Origin: Tretioscincus oriximinensis
Lineage: Eukaryota; Chordata; Lepidosauria; Squamata; Gymnophthalmidae
Direction of reading: 5' to 3'
DNA length: 64,000 nucleotides
Assembly: GCA_022410635.1 (NCBI GenBank)
Contig: JAJVDF010000363.1
Span: 750,585-814,584, forward strand
This document shows, piece by piece, positions 34,709 through 45,610 of the stretch. The position numbers and the translations under genes are program-made. Within the stretch, counting starts at the first letter, position 1. Each line of letters opens with the position of its first letter. The notes under the pieces were generated by a model, which saw only the letters and a list, made by a program, of their open reading frames with translations, was not told where the DNA came from and did no database searches.

Positions 34709-34879
34709 ATTTCAGAGAAATAGCCGTGTTAGTCTAGTAGAAAGTCCAGCAAAGGAGCTAGCAGCACTTTGAGACTAACTTGAGAAAACTGGGTGGCTGA
34801 AGAAGAAGTAGACGTGTCTACGAAAGCTTATGCCACCCACTTTTCTCAAGTTAGTCTCAAAGTGCTGCTAGCTCCTTTG
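34709..34879. mobile_element. Foldback Penelope-like element, second copy with TSD
   Basis: Inverted copies of AGCAAAGGAGCTAGCAGCAC...ACTTGAGAAAA flank a shortened centre. The full end (CAGAGAAATAGCCGTGTTAG) is on the left, the mirror image of the copy at 449-664. TGTAGATA is duplicated at 34701-34708 and 34880-34887. Confidence 0.65.
34797..34833 (+). ncRNA. Hammerhead-like core in foldback copy 2
   Basis: CTGAAGA, a GTAGA/TCTAC stem with CGTG loop, CGAAA, GCTT, ATGC are all kept, but a deletion at the centre removed the GCAT partner of stem I and AGA is inserted before stem II. Confidence 0.35.
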
Positions 34880-35395
34880 TGTAGATACTTAAGTGTTGAC
34901 CCTAAACATCAAAACAACAGTTGCAGTTCATCTTTAGAATGGAAGGATACATCAGCAATGTGAGTAGATGGGTGTCCTGAATTAAAGAATGCTAAAAGAA
35001 TCAACCTATAAGTTTGCTGATGTGTTTCCTCACACTGAGGGTTCTTTGCACATGCTCAGTAATTCATNTAGAGATCTGTTACAACACATGTTATAATAGA
35101 TCCCTGAAATGCAAAACTGGGGCCTGTGAAACTAATGTCCAAAAGCTGCATAACCTACATGTGGCCAGAACTTAGATATATAAATCATGATCACTTAATT
35201 ATATATAATTCAGAAATGAGCGCCTTCGAGCGTTTTGCACGTATAACGGAAATTAATGAATTAACTAACCATATATTATTCCTACAGCACTAATAACTGC
35301 AGTGTTACAAGAATCCTGGAGTTTCCATGCGAGGACACAGGCTTGGTTCTAAGTAGCAGAATGGGTATTAGTTACCTGCAAGCAAAATACCCTCC

Positions 35396-35757
35396 AGACA
35401 AAGGGAAGTATTTTTTCACCCAGAGGGTCATCGGCCTGTGGAATTTACTTCCTGAAGAGGTAGTGGTAGCTAACAGCTTGGATAGTTTCAAGACAGGACT
35501 AGACAGGTTTGTGGACACTAAGGGTATAAATGGATACTAAGATAGTTGTCTGGATGTAGCCTCCGGGATGGAGCAACAGGCAGGACTCTTGAAATACCAT
35601 TTGCAGGGANTCACGAACAGGAGCAGCATATTTTGCTTTCCTCTGTTCGGACTGCCCAGGTGCATCTGGTGGGCCTCTGTGTGACACAGAATGCTGGACT
35701 CGATGGGCTGTGGCCTGATCCAGTATGGCTCTTCTTATGTTCTTATGTTCTTATGTT
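35396..35757 (+). mobile_element. CR1 LINE 3' end
   Basis: Encodes the YFFTQRVIGLWNLLPEEVVV tail of CR1 ORF2 and its 3' UTR. Ends in three TTCTTATG units. It sits 100 bases upstream of the proposed FSIP1 promoter. Confidence 0.9.
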
Positions 35758-35829
35758 CCACTGCTATGAAATAAACTGCAGAGAACAATAAACTAACAGC
35801 AGAACTACTTTTCTAATGACGACTCGCTT

Positions 35830-36030
35830 ACTAGAGGTGGCATAAGATTTGCGCATGCGTACAGCAGGTATTTGGAATCCAGGCTTTCATCTTCCGCCCT
35901 ACCGATATTGCATTTCCGCTTTCGTGTGCCGAAGAGGGGTTGCTATAGCAACCAAAAAGAAGCCGGTATCGACTTACAGTATATGGAAGGCTTTTTACGG
36001 GGATCGTCGCTCGTTATGAGAACAGGTATC
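35830..36030 (+). promoter_or_regulatory. Candidate FSIP1 promoter and noncoding first exon
   Basis: A small CpG-richer island in AT-rich DNA, 2.7 kb upstream of the FSIP1 start codon. It has an NRF1-like GCGCATGCG (35851-35859), two ETS-like TTCCGC motifs (35892-35910) and a perfect RFX X-box palindrome (35939-35952). A good splice donor (AACAG|GTATCA) follows at 36025/36026. The expected gene order and the flagellar role of FSIP1 make this its likely promoter; transcription is not shown by the sequence. Confidence 0.5.
35939..35952. promoter_or_regulatory. RFX X-box, perfect palindrome
   Basis: GTTGCTATAGCAAC is a 14-bp perfect inverted repeat matching the RFX-family X-box consensus (GTTGCCATGGCAAC type) found in promoters of ciliary and flagellar genes. 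It lies 80 bases downstream of an NRF1-like site. Confidence 0.6.
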
Positions 36031-37169
36031 AGTTGCGTTGAGTTAATGCGGAATTAAATTCATATATCATGACTTCTGCTGGCAATCCCTTGGGGGGAAA
36101 ATAACATCCACGTAATCACACGTAAAGTAGCCAGCACCTCAGGGGGTCTCGTAGGAGCCGATAAAGAAAATGGTTGAAAGAGACCCTTTGTTGAGTCACC
36201 GGACTCTGTTAGCCTCCTCGAATTTTACACGGCTATTGATATTTTATAGAAGGGCGAAAGGGGTGTGAAGCTTTGTAGATAAAGAGAAAGTGAGGCGGCT
36301 TTTTATATACATCCACATCCACGTGGCTTTCGTGGCAACGATATAGAAGTGGTTTTCCTCCCCCTTCACTTTTCCTGGGTTTCTTTTGACTTCTGCAGAT
36401 TTGTAGATTTCTAATCTTCTCTGTTCAAATGCAATGCAGCATTCGTTTCCCTTTTTGAGACTTGCTAAAGCTGGTTTAATGCTGCCCCCTGCTGAACCCT
36501 AGTCAGGTTGCCCGTGCTTTGTACATGTTTACTACTTAATGCTAATAAAACAGGGGGCGATTAAACCATACGCACACAAATGAAATATAAAATGCAGCAA
36601 CGACAGCAAAGCATTCAAGTTTCACGGACTGGCTTATTGCTTGTTTTCATTTGGAGTCTTCGTTCCTTTAACATCCAAGGTTAACTTTACTTGGAGCATT
36701 TTGCGCACTGGGTTCCAATCCTGTAATGAGCACCTCTCAAAAGCAACAGCCAGATTGCAAGACGTTTCTATGAGAAGAAGATGACTTGCTGAAGCCAACC
36801 ACATGCCTCCTGTTTTATTATGGAAGCAGTATTCTAAATGCATTCACACCATTTTATATTAGTATGTTTAGCNTACTGGCATTTTTAGCTTATCAGTATT
36901 TTAGCTAGATCTCAATTACCCTCTTTCTTCAAATGCAGCCACAGCTGTACTAGGTACAGCTAGTCAATCAAAAATGGTTTTGAATCATTTCATGGAACTA
37001 CGAGTGGCTTTATTAGCCCTAGTGGTAGTGTGGCCTCCTTTAGTAAGGAGGAGTGGTGTGCTGAATGCCAGCTGCCAGAAAGCTGCAAGCAGAGCAAGCT
37101 GTGTTCTTCTGTTCCATTTGTGATGGTTGACTATCGTGAGAACAGACTGCTGAACTAGATAGATCATAG

Positions 37170-37592
37170 GTTTGACTCCACAACACAAGGACCAGAAGCC
37201 ACTCCTTAAAACTGTTGGGTAGAAAAGTGAGAACAGACAAAGGAAAGTATTTTTTCACCCAGAGGGTCATCGGCCTGTAGAATTTACTTCCTGAAGAGGT
37301 AGTGGTAGCTAACAGCTTGGATAGTTTCAAGACAGGACTAGACAGGTTTATGGACACTAAGAGTATAAATGGATACTAAGATAGTTGTCTGGATGTCACC
37401 TCCGGGATGGAGCAACAGGCAGGACTCTTGAAATACCATTTGCAGGGAGTCACGAACAGGAGCAGCATATTTTGCTTTCCTCTGTTCGGACTGCCCAGGT
37501 GCATCTGGTGGGCCTCTGTGTGACACAGAATGCTGGACTCGATGGGCTGTGGCCTGATCCAGTATGGCTCTTCTTATGTTCTTATATTCTTA
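37170..37592 (+). mobile_element. CR1 LINE 3' end
   Basis: Same subfamily as 35396; it begins at ACAAGGACCAGAAGCCACTC and ends TTCTTATGTTCTTATATTCTT. Confidence 0.9.
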
Positions 37593-37949
37593 TTGGGATA
37601 ATTCTTGTATTTTGTTCAAAGAAGGAGGTATGACATATTTAATGAAAAGCTTCAATTGTAGTGCTTGCTTAAAAATACAGTCAACTGTGATATGGCATTC
37701 AGATAAAGTTTAAAACTGTTGTTTTGTTACACTATTCATTTATAATTTTATATTTAAAGCCACAAAGTAATTATTTGGGTTGCTTATGGGCAGCAGTTAA
37801 AATGATAAAATCAAAATCAGCAATTTAAAACCAACTTTTAAAAGAATGCCTGGGTGAAGGTAGTAAGTTTTAATCAAGTACTGATTACAATGTAAATATT
37901 TGTTGATCTAATGCCATTCCAGAGTTTGGAGGCCATCAGAGAAAATTTG

Positions 37950-38370
37950 TGATGCACAAATATATTGAGAGGGTAGGGCCATGAAGAAGGGCTCCGTGTC
38001 CCTACCCCTCTCAATATATTTGTGCATCACAATAAATTAGAATATCATGCAAGTTAATTTATTGCAGTAATTCAGTTCAAAAAGTGAAACTCAAATATTA
38101 TATAGAATATTCATATCATGAGTGATCTATTACAAGCATTTATTTTTTTTAGGTGTGACACCCTAAGTATACAATATTGAACTTTCTCCCAATATTCTAT
38201 TTTTCTGAGATACTGACTTTTGCATTTTCATTATCTGTAGGCCATATTCATCAACATTAAAAGAAATAAACACTTGTAATAGATCACTCCATGTGTGATG
38301 AGTCTTCTATATAATATTTCCCTATTTGAATGGAATTACTGAAATAACCAATTCTAATTTATTGAGATGT
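37950..38370. mobile_element. Tc1/mariner-type MITEs (two adjoining inverted repeats)
   Basis: The first part (37950-38030) is an inverted repeat of TTGTGATGCACAAATATATT then GAGAGG. The second (38030-38370) runs from AATAAATTAGAATATCATGC to CAATTCTAATTTATTGAGATG with mirrored CAGTAATTC, TATTATATAGAA and GATCTATTACAAG/CTTGTAATAGATC. The AATTAGAATATCAT end belongs to a widespread mariner-like family. Lies 310 bp before the FSIP1 start codon. Confidence 0.6.
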
Positions 38371-38681
38371 ACTAGTATGGGCAGTAAATAAATTAAATAT
38401 AGCAAATAAGATAAATTATATTATAGCTCTATATTCATAGCTCTTGAAAATTTCAAAAGTTTCATAATCATGTTAGCCAACCTTTGCCAACTTGATGTCT
38501 TTCAGGCACTTTTGGTTGGAATGCTCATGAATTTGTAGTTTACAGGACTGGATATTTTTGTAGAAGACTGATATAAACTATGTCTTCTATCAATACAGAT
38601 TGTGAATAAAATTTGGAAGACATATGGCGATAATGATTGAATTAGTGTAATCTATGGACTGGAGGTTGATTCAAGGCCACA

Positions 38682-38807
38682 ATGGATATTACAAGGGGAA
38701 GCTTGGATGAAATTTCAAGACCAGCATCTACATCAAGAATTAATAATGGAAACAAACTTTTTAGTACATCCTTAGAGATTTTAACACCAGATCCTGACCT
38801 AACCAGG
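38682..38807 (+). CDS. FSIP1: FSIP1 first coding exon
   Basis: Encodes the first 42 residues of fibrous sheath-interacting protein 1, a sperm-flagellum and germ-cell protein described as an AKAP4-network partner. It starts MDITRGSLDEISRPAST, closely matching the human beginning MDIIKGNLDGISKPAS. The ATG has A at -3 and G at +4. The exon ends CCAGG then GTAAAC, phase 0. The acceptor upstream (near 38675) is weak, so the 5' edge of the exon is uncertain; at least one noncoding exon is expected upstream. Confidence 0.85.
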
Positions 38808-40086
38808 GTAAACTATTATATCTATTATATTTCTATATATTATACAGTATACAGTATAGTATTATAAGTACAAAGTATAGTACTTTCAAGTTTGGATTGT
38901 ACATGAATTTAAATTTAAAATTATTAATGAAGTAAACACTTTCAAAAATCCCTATCCATACTTTATTTTCATCTACCACAATATGTTTCAGCCTGCCACC
39001 AGTCATGGCTTTCTTTTTAGCAATGTTTTTCACCAATTATTTAGGTGCATTCAAACAGGCAATTTGTCATATGTTATTTCCTGGTTATGGTGTAATTCCC
39101 ACATGATTTGATGACCATCATGACATTGTGTTATAAGGAATGCATGTTATCATGCTATATTACACTATATTAAATTACAGGGCAAAAGCAGCTTTAAAGC
39201 ATTTTTTCCAGATACAGCATGATGGTTTATTTGTCTTGATCAAAATACTATCTTAAAAGGAGACCATGCGCATGTAGGCAAATGAAACCAATCACATGTA
39301 TCCAGGTGTTTTGCACTGATAAAATACCCAGATGTGACACTTCTGAACAGAGGTATAGTGTTCTCCGTTTTAAAGGTTTGTATTTGGTAATAAGAGCACT
39401 CATCATGTTTATCTGAGGAGCAGTTGATCATCACATAATGAATTTATTATGTAACATCACCTCATTGTGTGATGATAGATTTATGTCTGGATTCACCCTG
39501 TTTCCTAGCTCTTTGATGGCAGCCTTATATAGGATTTATCCTGTGAAAATGCCTCNGTTATTGCATAAGTGACATGTAGACTTTATAGAAAGCTATCTGT
39601 AAAAGAGCAAAGTCGTAGATTATACAACTTTTTTGGGGGGGGGAGGTGAGTTAGAATTTGTTTATTTTATATGGGTGGGTTCTAATAATATAAAATACAA
39701 ATAACAATATAAATCTAACCAAACAATCAACCAAACATTAAAATAATACAATACAATGCGATACAAAATGCCTGGTCAAGATATTATTAAATGTTAGTTA
39801 CAACAGTAACTACAAATATTTTATTTCAAAATTATTGAAGTAGAAAAGCTCAATAGGCAATTATTTCCAACTTCAGAGTGTTCACAAAAGGTTGCCAAAC
39901 GTCTCAAAAGTGTTTTTGAGAGCTTGAACAACAAGTTCAATTTCATTATATTTTTGTCAATTTCCTTGCAAGCTTGGCACATTTGAGAGGATATAAACAC
40001 AAGTAAATAAGATGTTGTGTTAATCCAAATATGCTATGGTTTTTTAGAGTAAAAACAGTTATATTGTTTTTCTAATTCATTTCTAG

Positions 40087-40243
40087 GTAGATTTTTACAA
40101 TAATCACACAGAAAACAATGAAAATATTAATTACAATGAAAACGAAGAGGAAAGAGCAAGAAAAGTAGATAGAAGACAAAACTCTGATGAGGGAACTGAT
40201 AATAGTTTACAGCTGGCAATATGTACCTCAAATCAAGTTAAAG
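40087..40243 (+). CDS. FSIP1: FSIP1 coding exon 2
   Basis: Starts after TTTCTAG in phase 0 (VDFYNNHTENNEN) and ends AAAG|GTATGA in phase 1. The 52 residues are Asn/Glu/Asp-rich and low in complexity. They correspond to the poorly conserved, acidic segment after the human N-terminus that also begins VD. Both splice sites fit and the phase matches the neighbouring exons. Confidence 0.75.
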
Positions 40244-40384
40244 GTATGACTTTTCACAGTATAATGGCTGAATATTTTATTTTATTTATTTATTTAAAAG
40301 ATTTTTACCCCGCCCTTCCCCCCGAAGGTGTCCAGGGCGGCTTACAAAAATTAAAAAAATTAAGGATACTTAATGTGGTTAGGA

Positions 40385-40660
40385 GAAAAACAACCAACCT
40401 TGCACTTGCTTAAATTGAAGTGCATTTGCCACTTTGATGCCCACTCACCCAATTTCAATAGATCACTCTGGAGTGCCTTATAATCCTTTTCAGTTTTCAC
40501 TACCCTGAACAATTTAGTGTTGTCAGCAAACTTGGCTACTTCACTATTTACCTCTGCATCCAGATCGTTTATAAATATATTGAAAAACAAAAGTCCCTGT
40601 ACAGACCCTGGGGTACCCACTTCTTATCTCTTTCCACTCAGAGAACTGTCCTGGAATAAA
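40385..40660 (-). pseudogene. CR1 LINE RT fragment
   Basis: On the minus strand it encodes GSVQGLLFFNIFINDLDAEV then KFADNTKLFRVVKTEKDYKA, with FADN in place of the RT catalytic FADD. Fragment only, in FSIP1 intron 2, just before the second intron's A/T-rich LINE tail at 40280-40350. Confidence 0.85.
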
Positions 40661-42125
40661 CTATTGTTCAGATATTCAGGCATCATTCTGAAGATCCCCG
40701 TGTTCTCACGAGTGGATGTGTGTGCACAAATTATACCCAACATGATAAAACAGTCGAGAAAACACAGTTTTTCTATTGGCTGTTGTAAGTAAAAAAAAAT
40801 ACTTCGGACTGCACTGTGACAAGTTCAATATATACATGTTTGGTGTGAATTGACACGCGATTGCTATATTCCAGATTATAGCATAGTAGCGGTTGTCATG
40901 TGTACCTAGCCCAGGTTTCTGATGGACTTGAGCTGAATAATAAAGTCACTTTCATGTTATTACATTGGTGTGTTTTATTTATGCTTCAATTCCAGCATGA
41001 CAGTTATATTTGCTAGTTGGAGGTGATATATAGCCATTCAAATGTTTCAGTAGCATTTAATATGGTCTTTTGCATGCCCCTAGTACTATACTTTTGAAAA
41101 ATATATTTTCTGTTTATTCAAGTTTTATTTGTCTCTTACTAAGTTTTGCTTGAGAATCTGAAATAATTAAGTGTGACAAACACCCCAAACCAAAAGAAAT
41201 CACAAAGGGAGAATTTTTTTTCATGGCTCTGACATTCATGTTAGTTGATTTTTGTTTCTGACAGGCATAGACTTCAGCAAATAATATGCTCAGGATTGTA
41301 ATAGGATTCTGCAGTATAGGGAAATCTGGCACTCCCTGCTCAGTGACATGCAACATGTCAGAACTGGCAAGCAGCATTAGCACATCACATGAGAGCTGAC
41401 AACCTATGCAGAAAGGGAAGCAGCATTTGTGGCTTTTGATGTGATCAAAGTTTTTAGTTAAGGCCTTATAACTGCAGCAGGAGGGATAAAGGCTGGTAGA
41501 CCTAGTTCCAGGTGCCAACAGTTGCAAATACTGCGCTCCCTCCAATTGCTGCCAACATGTGCTCCAGTGTAGTTGTACTAACTTCATCATCTACTTGCCA
41601 TCCCTTAGTAGGCCATATTATTTTTTCTCTTACTGGAACTTACTGTTGTTACCTAAAGATTTTCCATTTTCCATTCATTTAATTATTTACTGTGAATGCT
41701 TTTCCTGTGTGGGCAAAGTTGGTGGACTCTATGTACAATATGTCCTAATAGTAATTTTTACAGTCTTATTAAGCAGCATTAAGTGATGGAAAAAGTGTCA
41801 CATATTTCTTGTAGGTAAGTTTATCTTTTATTTTCACCTTCCTCTGGTGAACTTGGCATGTTCACCAGATTCTACTTACAATATGTAAAGAGGGTTGGAC
41901 TATTTAATTTTTTTCTCCTTATTCCTTTGCGAAGACTTCACAATTGGATGGAGTTAACACATTTTTACTTGGAGTCTTTGCACATTTTTGCATCAGTCTA
42001 CAAAGGAAGTTCACAATAAGTAACTGTTTTTTCTTGGCCCAACTTAATTTTTAGTTATTTGACTTCTGTAATTGATCCAACCTTTACAGATGCTGCTAAC
42101 TGTATTTATGGCTTTTGTTCTTCAG

Positions 42126-42227
42126 AATATTCCTCAAGCTCGGCAGATTCTGAAAGTGACCATGCTGAAAATATGTTATCTAATTATAGCAATCTTTTTC
42201 TAAGTGAAACAGATTCATTCCCAAGAG
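42126..42227 (+). CDS. FSIP1: FSIP1 coding exon 3 (Ser-rich, weakly conserved)
   Basis: A 102-nt exon between TTGTTCTTCAG and AGAG|GTATTT, phase 1 at both ends. It encodes a Ser/Asp/Glu-rich segment (EYSSSSADSESDHAENM). No clear one-to-one match with the mammalian protein is remembered, so it rests on splice signals, phase and composition. It is symmetrical and could be skipped without a frameshift. Confidence 0.6.
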
Positions 42228-43407
42228 GTATTTTTATATTTTCATTTATTATATTGGGGAAAGACATTGTCATCACAAAAAAGTAAACATAGAATTGCTT
42301 CATTTTTTCTAACTGTGGTTGGAGTTGTAAGTTTGGGAAGGGAACTCCACCATTTTACATGGGACCTTTAAATGATAAGTGAAATGCCTAATTTATGAGA
42401 TTGTTTGATGTCTATTGACAGATATTTTATTACAATCTAACAGTAGACTTCAAAAAAGTGTTTCTCAAGTTAGGGATGGTTAGAAACCTGCATGTTGGGG
42501 AGAATGGAATTCATTGGAACAATCAAGGATCTAAGCACAAGATATTTTGGTTGGATCTGAGGCTTTAAGACCAGTCCTTATTGCTTAGCTTTCTTGATTG
42601 TTGGTTTTCCTGGTAAACATGAAGATTAACATTCCTATCTCCCCAACTACTATCCCTGTTATTTGCTTTGTGACATTTGGCTCTAAACACATTAGGGTTC
42701 AGTTTGACCCTTCTGACTGGAGTTCTGAAGAAAGATTTACTTGTGCTGGCTACCCCCTCTGTGGCTAGAAGGGCAAGTAGTAGTTCTTCACCGTTACAAG
42801 ATACCAACCCCATAGTCTTTCATGGAATATAGAAACTGTTGTTCACANAAAGGTTACTGGCTGGGAAGGGATAGTAAGATAGAAAAGATACACGCTCTAC
42901 TTTGACCCAGAGTAACCCTGCTTTTCCTCTGGTGCCTTTCAATGTACAACTTTATTGTTACAGTCAGAATCAATCAATATTCAGGTATATCAGGGAGAGC
43001 AAATCAGAGCTTCAAATGAAATATAGAAGCTTTGAAAGCATATTTGGTGGGATGGAAGTATAGTAGTTGAGAAAGCGGATGTATTTTTCATGCCTGGTTG
43101 TTGAAAGAAGCAGAAGTTGCATCCCTATTAGACAGCAAGCAATATAATTGGATGCCTTTAGTCTAAAGTCTGCTCATTTAATTAACTAATTTTTTGTTGA
43201 ACAAGCCACAGTAATANAATTATTAGGAATGTTATTGACTTTTAAGAATTATTGTACAAAGACAAACAGGTATTCCTTGAAAACATCAATTATTTCCTGA
43301 TTTTTATTAGTATCTAATATGGTGTAACTTAAATAATTTGAAATAAGTTGGTTTGCAATTTTTAAAATGAAAATTTTAGTCTAACAGTCTGTTTTGTTTG
43401 TGTGAAG

Positions 43408-43580
43408 ACAGCGCTACATGTCAGGAAGATTCTAAAGAGAAAGAGAAAGATCCGCGTATTTTGAAAGCTATAAAGAAGATGAAAAGACTGGACCAGATAC
43501 TGGCAAACAAGCAATCCCAAGAAAGAGCAATTAAAAAACAAGGCAGAGAAATGAGAACAAAGTTGTGGGAAGAATTTCAG
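43408..43580 (+). CDS. FSIP1: FSIP1 coding exon 4 (conserved coiled-coil segment)
   Basis: Begins after TGTGTGAAG in phase 1 and ends TTTCAG|GTTATA in phase 0. It encodes ILKAIKKMKRLDQILANKQ followed by a KKQGREMRTKLWEE string, strongly resembling human FSIP1 (AIQKMKKLDKILAKKQ, KKQGLEMRIKLWEE). The segment is highly charged and heptad-like, fitting a coiled coil. This is the most diagnostic FSIP1 exon in the window. Confidence 0.92.
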
Positions 43581-44241
43581 GTTATAAAAATAATATGTAA
43601 TTCCAAAACATTTTTTTGAACAATCACACTTTAATTTAGAATTTGGTTCCATTTATTTTTCTGTTTATTTAAGACCATGATACTCGCTTAGGGATTTATT
43701 GGCTTACACAAGGGAAATTTTATTTATTTACTCACATTTAAATTCTGCAAAAAATCGTAAGAAGATTTAAATAGGTCAGTTAAAAACAATATCACTGCTT
43801 ACAAATAGAGGGAAGATAACTGGTTCAGCTGAAGGCAAGGGTGAACAGGTTTGTCTTCATTAGGCACCTAAATCTATACCATGCAGATGCCAGATGCACT
43901 TCAGAGGGGAGACTAAAAGGGAGGAAGGCCTTCCCATGTGTACACACATCTTTGATGTGTGATCAGAAACTTATCTATTGAATTAGGCTTCAGGTCAATT
44001 ATCTTCCTCAGTTTGTGATTCTTTGGGATTTAAACCTTTTTAAATAAGCTTTTATTTCTTCTAATGTGCTGATTATTAATTATCATTTTTGTGAGTTAAT
44101 TTGTGCTTCAAATGTTGAATTATTGTCACATCTTTCTTTGCTTTTATGAGTGAACAACTTGGAATTGGTTTTTGTTTTCAGAAGAAAAGTGAGATATTGA
44201 TCCATTTTCTCTCTCTAACTTTACTTTGGCTCCATATACAG

Positions 44242-44335
44242 TCACAGACATCTCGAAGTTCTTCAGTGATTACTGAGGAAGTAGAAAACACCCAGAGATT
44301 TTTAGCTTTGACTTCATCATTGCCAGAGCAACCTA
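44242..44335 (+). CDS. FSIP1: FSIP1 coding exon 5
   Basis: Starts after CATATACAG in phase 0 and ends CCTA|GTAAGT in phase 1. It encodes SQTSRSSSVITEEVENTQRF then LALTSSLPEQP. This aligns with the human segment containing EEMENTKKFLSLT. The splice sites are good. Confidence 0.85.
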
Positions 44336-44668
44336 GTAAGTGTCACAACAGAAAAAATGATTGTTGCTGAAAATGAAAATAGGATTGCAACTAGAGGTAT
44401 GAAAAGCTTGTTGTGAGTTGTAATTTTTGAGCAATATTGACAGATGAAAATGTGAGAGGCAATAATGAGTATTCTTCAAGTACTCTTGATCCATGAAAGA
44501 CCCCTAAGGAGCTCAGAATAGGGTTTATGGTAAGAAAGAATGTGTGCTATTTATCATCCAGCTATTGGAGCAATTATTCGCTATTATTTTAAATTAATTG
44601 ATAAGGTTTGCAGAAATAAAACTGCCACTGAACCTTTTGAAGGTTTTTTTTTTAAAGAGCAATCATAG

Positions 44669-45002
44669 GCTGTATCCACACGCTCTAATGATGCCTGCAT
44701 AGGAGCGCTGTCCTGGCAGCTCCTGCAGATATAATGGTAGGTTATGAGTGGCAAAGTTGCTACAAATCTGTTGTGCTGCAGGTTAACCTGCTCCTTTTTT
44801 TAATGTGGCCTGCTCAGATGGGCCCTCCGCCAATCAGTGATAAGCCCTGCAAAACAGGCACCGCAGAGGGAAGGCTGCCTCTCGGCCACCCACAGACCGG
44901 CGTTTCCTCCTGCCCACCTATGGCGGCCGCCCTGCTATGTGTGCAGACGGCCACACGCAATGACAGGATAGGACGCTTTGAAGCCATGGGCGTGGATGCA
45001 GC
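44669..45002. mobile_element. TIR element with GCTGCATCCACAC ends, copy 1
   Basis: Begins GCTGTATCCACACGC and ends GCGTGGATGCAGC. CATAG flanks both sides (44664-44668 and 45003-45007). The interior shares AATGTGGCCTGCTCAG, GGGCCCTC.GCCAATCAGTG and CCCACCTATGGC with the copy at 52215. No transposase. Confidence 0.65.
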
Positions 45003-45479
45003 CATAGAATGTTTTTGAATTACCCATGCATGAAGTGATAGAAAAAGGGAATTCTATTTTGTCCCTTACCTTACTTTAGGCCCCCTGAGAGAAATCCCTG
45101 GTATTAAGGAGGGTAGAAATTGGGTATATTTCAAGAAGAGAATGAGATGGGTGGCAAAGAGATTTTTTACATAACTTTCAGAATTTGAGCTTAAATAGAA
45201 AACGAGTAATTTCTTATGTTTTATATTTGCCATTGAAGCTGCAATAGCAAAAAACTGAAAATATATAGTCGTTGGAATGTAGAACTGGTAATAGAATATT
45301 ATAGCAGATTCTAGTGAACAACTGCCTATGGTAAACAACAGGTATACAAGAATATGCTAAGAGGAATGAATAGCTCACGAAAACTATTTTAAGATGAATA
45401 GAGTAAATTAAAATATTTGACAGGAAATTCTGGGAGAGGCCTAGAATGAGGAAGTAGAATCATGTTTGCAAGTAGTGTT

Positions 45480-45610
45480 TCCATAGCGCCCTAGGGTGGT
45501 TAACATTAAAAAGCAGAATAACATATTAAAGCAATGCCCAAAATTAGGGAAGGGGGAGCTGTTTTTTCAACCAAAGGCCAGGTTAAAGAAGTTTCCTTAA
45601 AGAGTTTCCT
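45480..45610 (-). mobile_element. SINE/LINE tail fragment
   Basis: CTAGGGTGGTTAACATTAAA and TTTTCAACCAAAGGCCAGGT resemble the fragments at 49283 and 62370. A tandem TTTCCTTAAAGA(A)G triplication follows at 45588-45630. Confidence 0.35.

Noticed and set aside
41114..41590. 158-codon minus-strand open frame in an FSIP1 intron
   Set aside because: Unrecognised text with no repeats, motifs or promoter context; length is plausible by chance in 64 kb.
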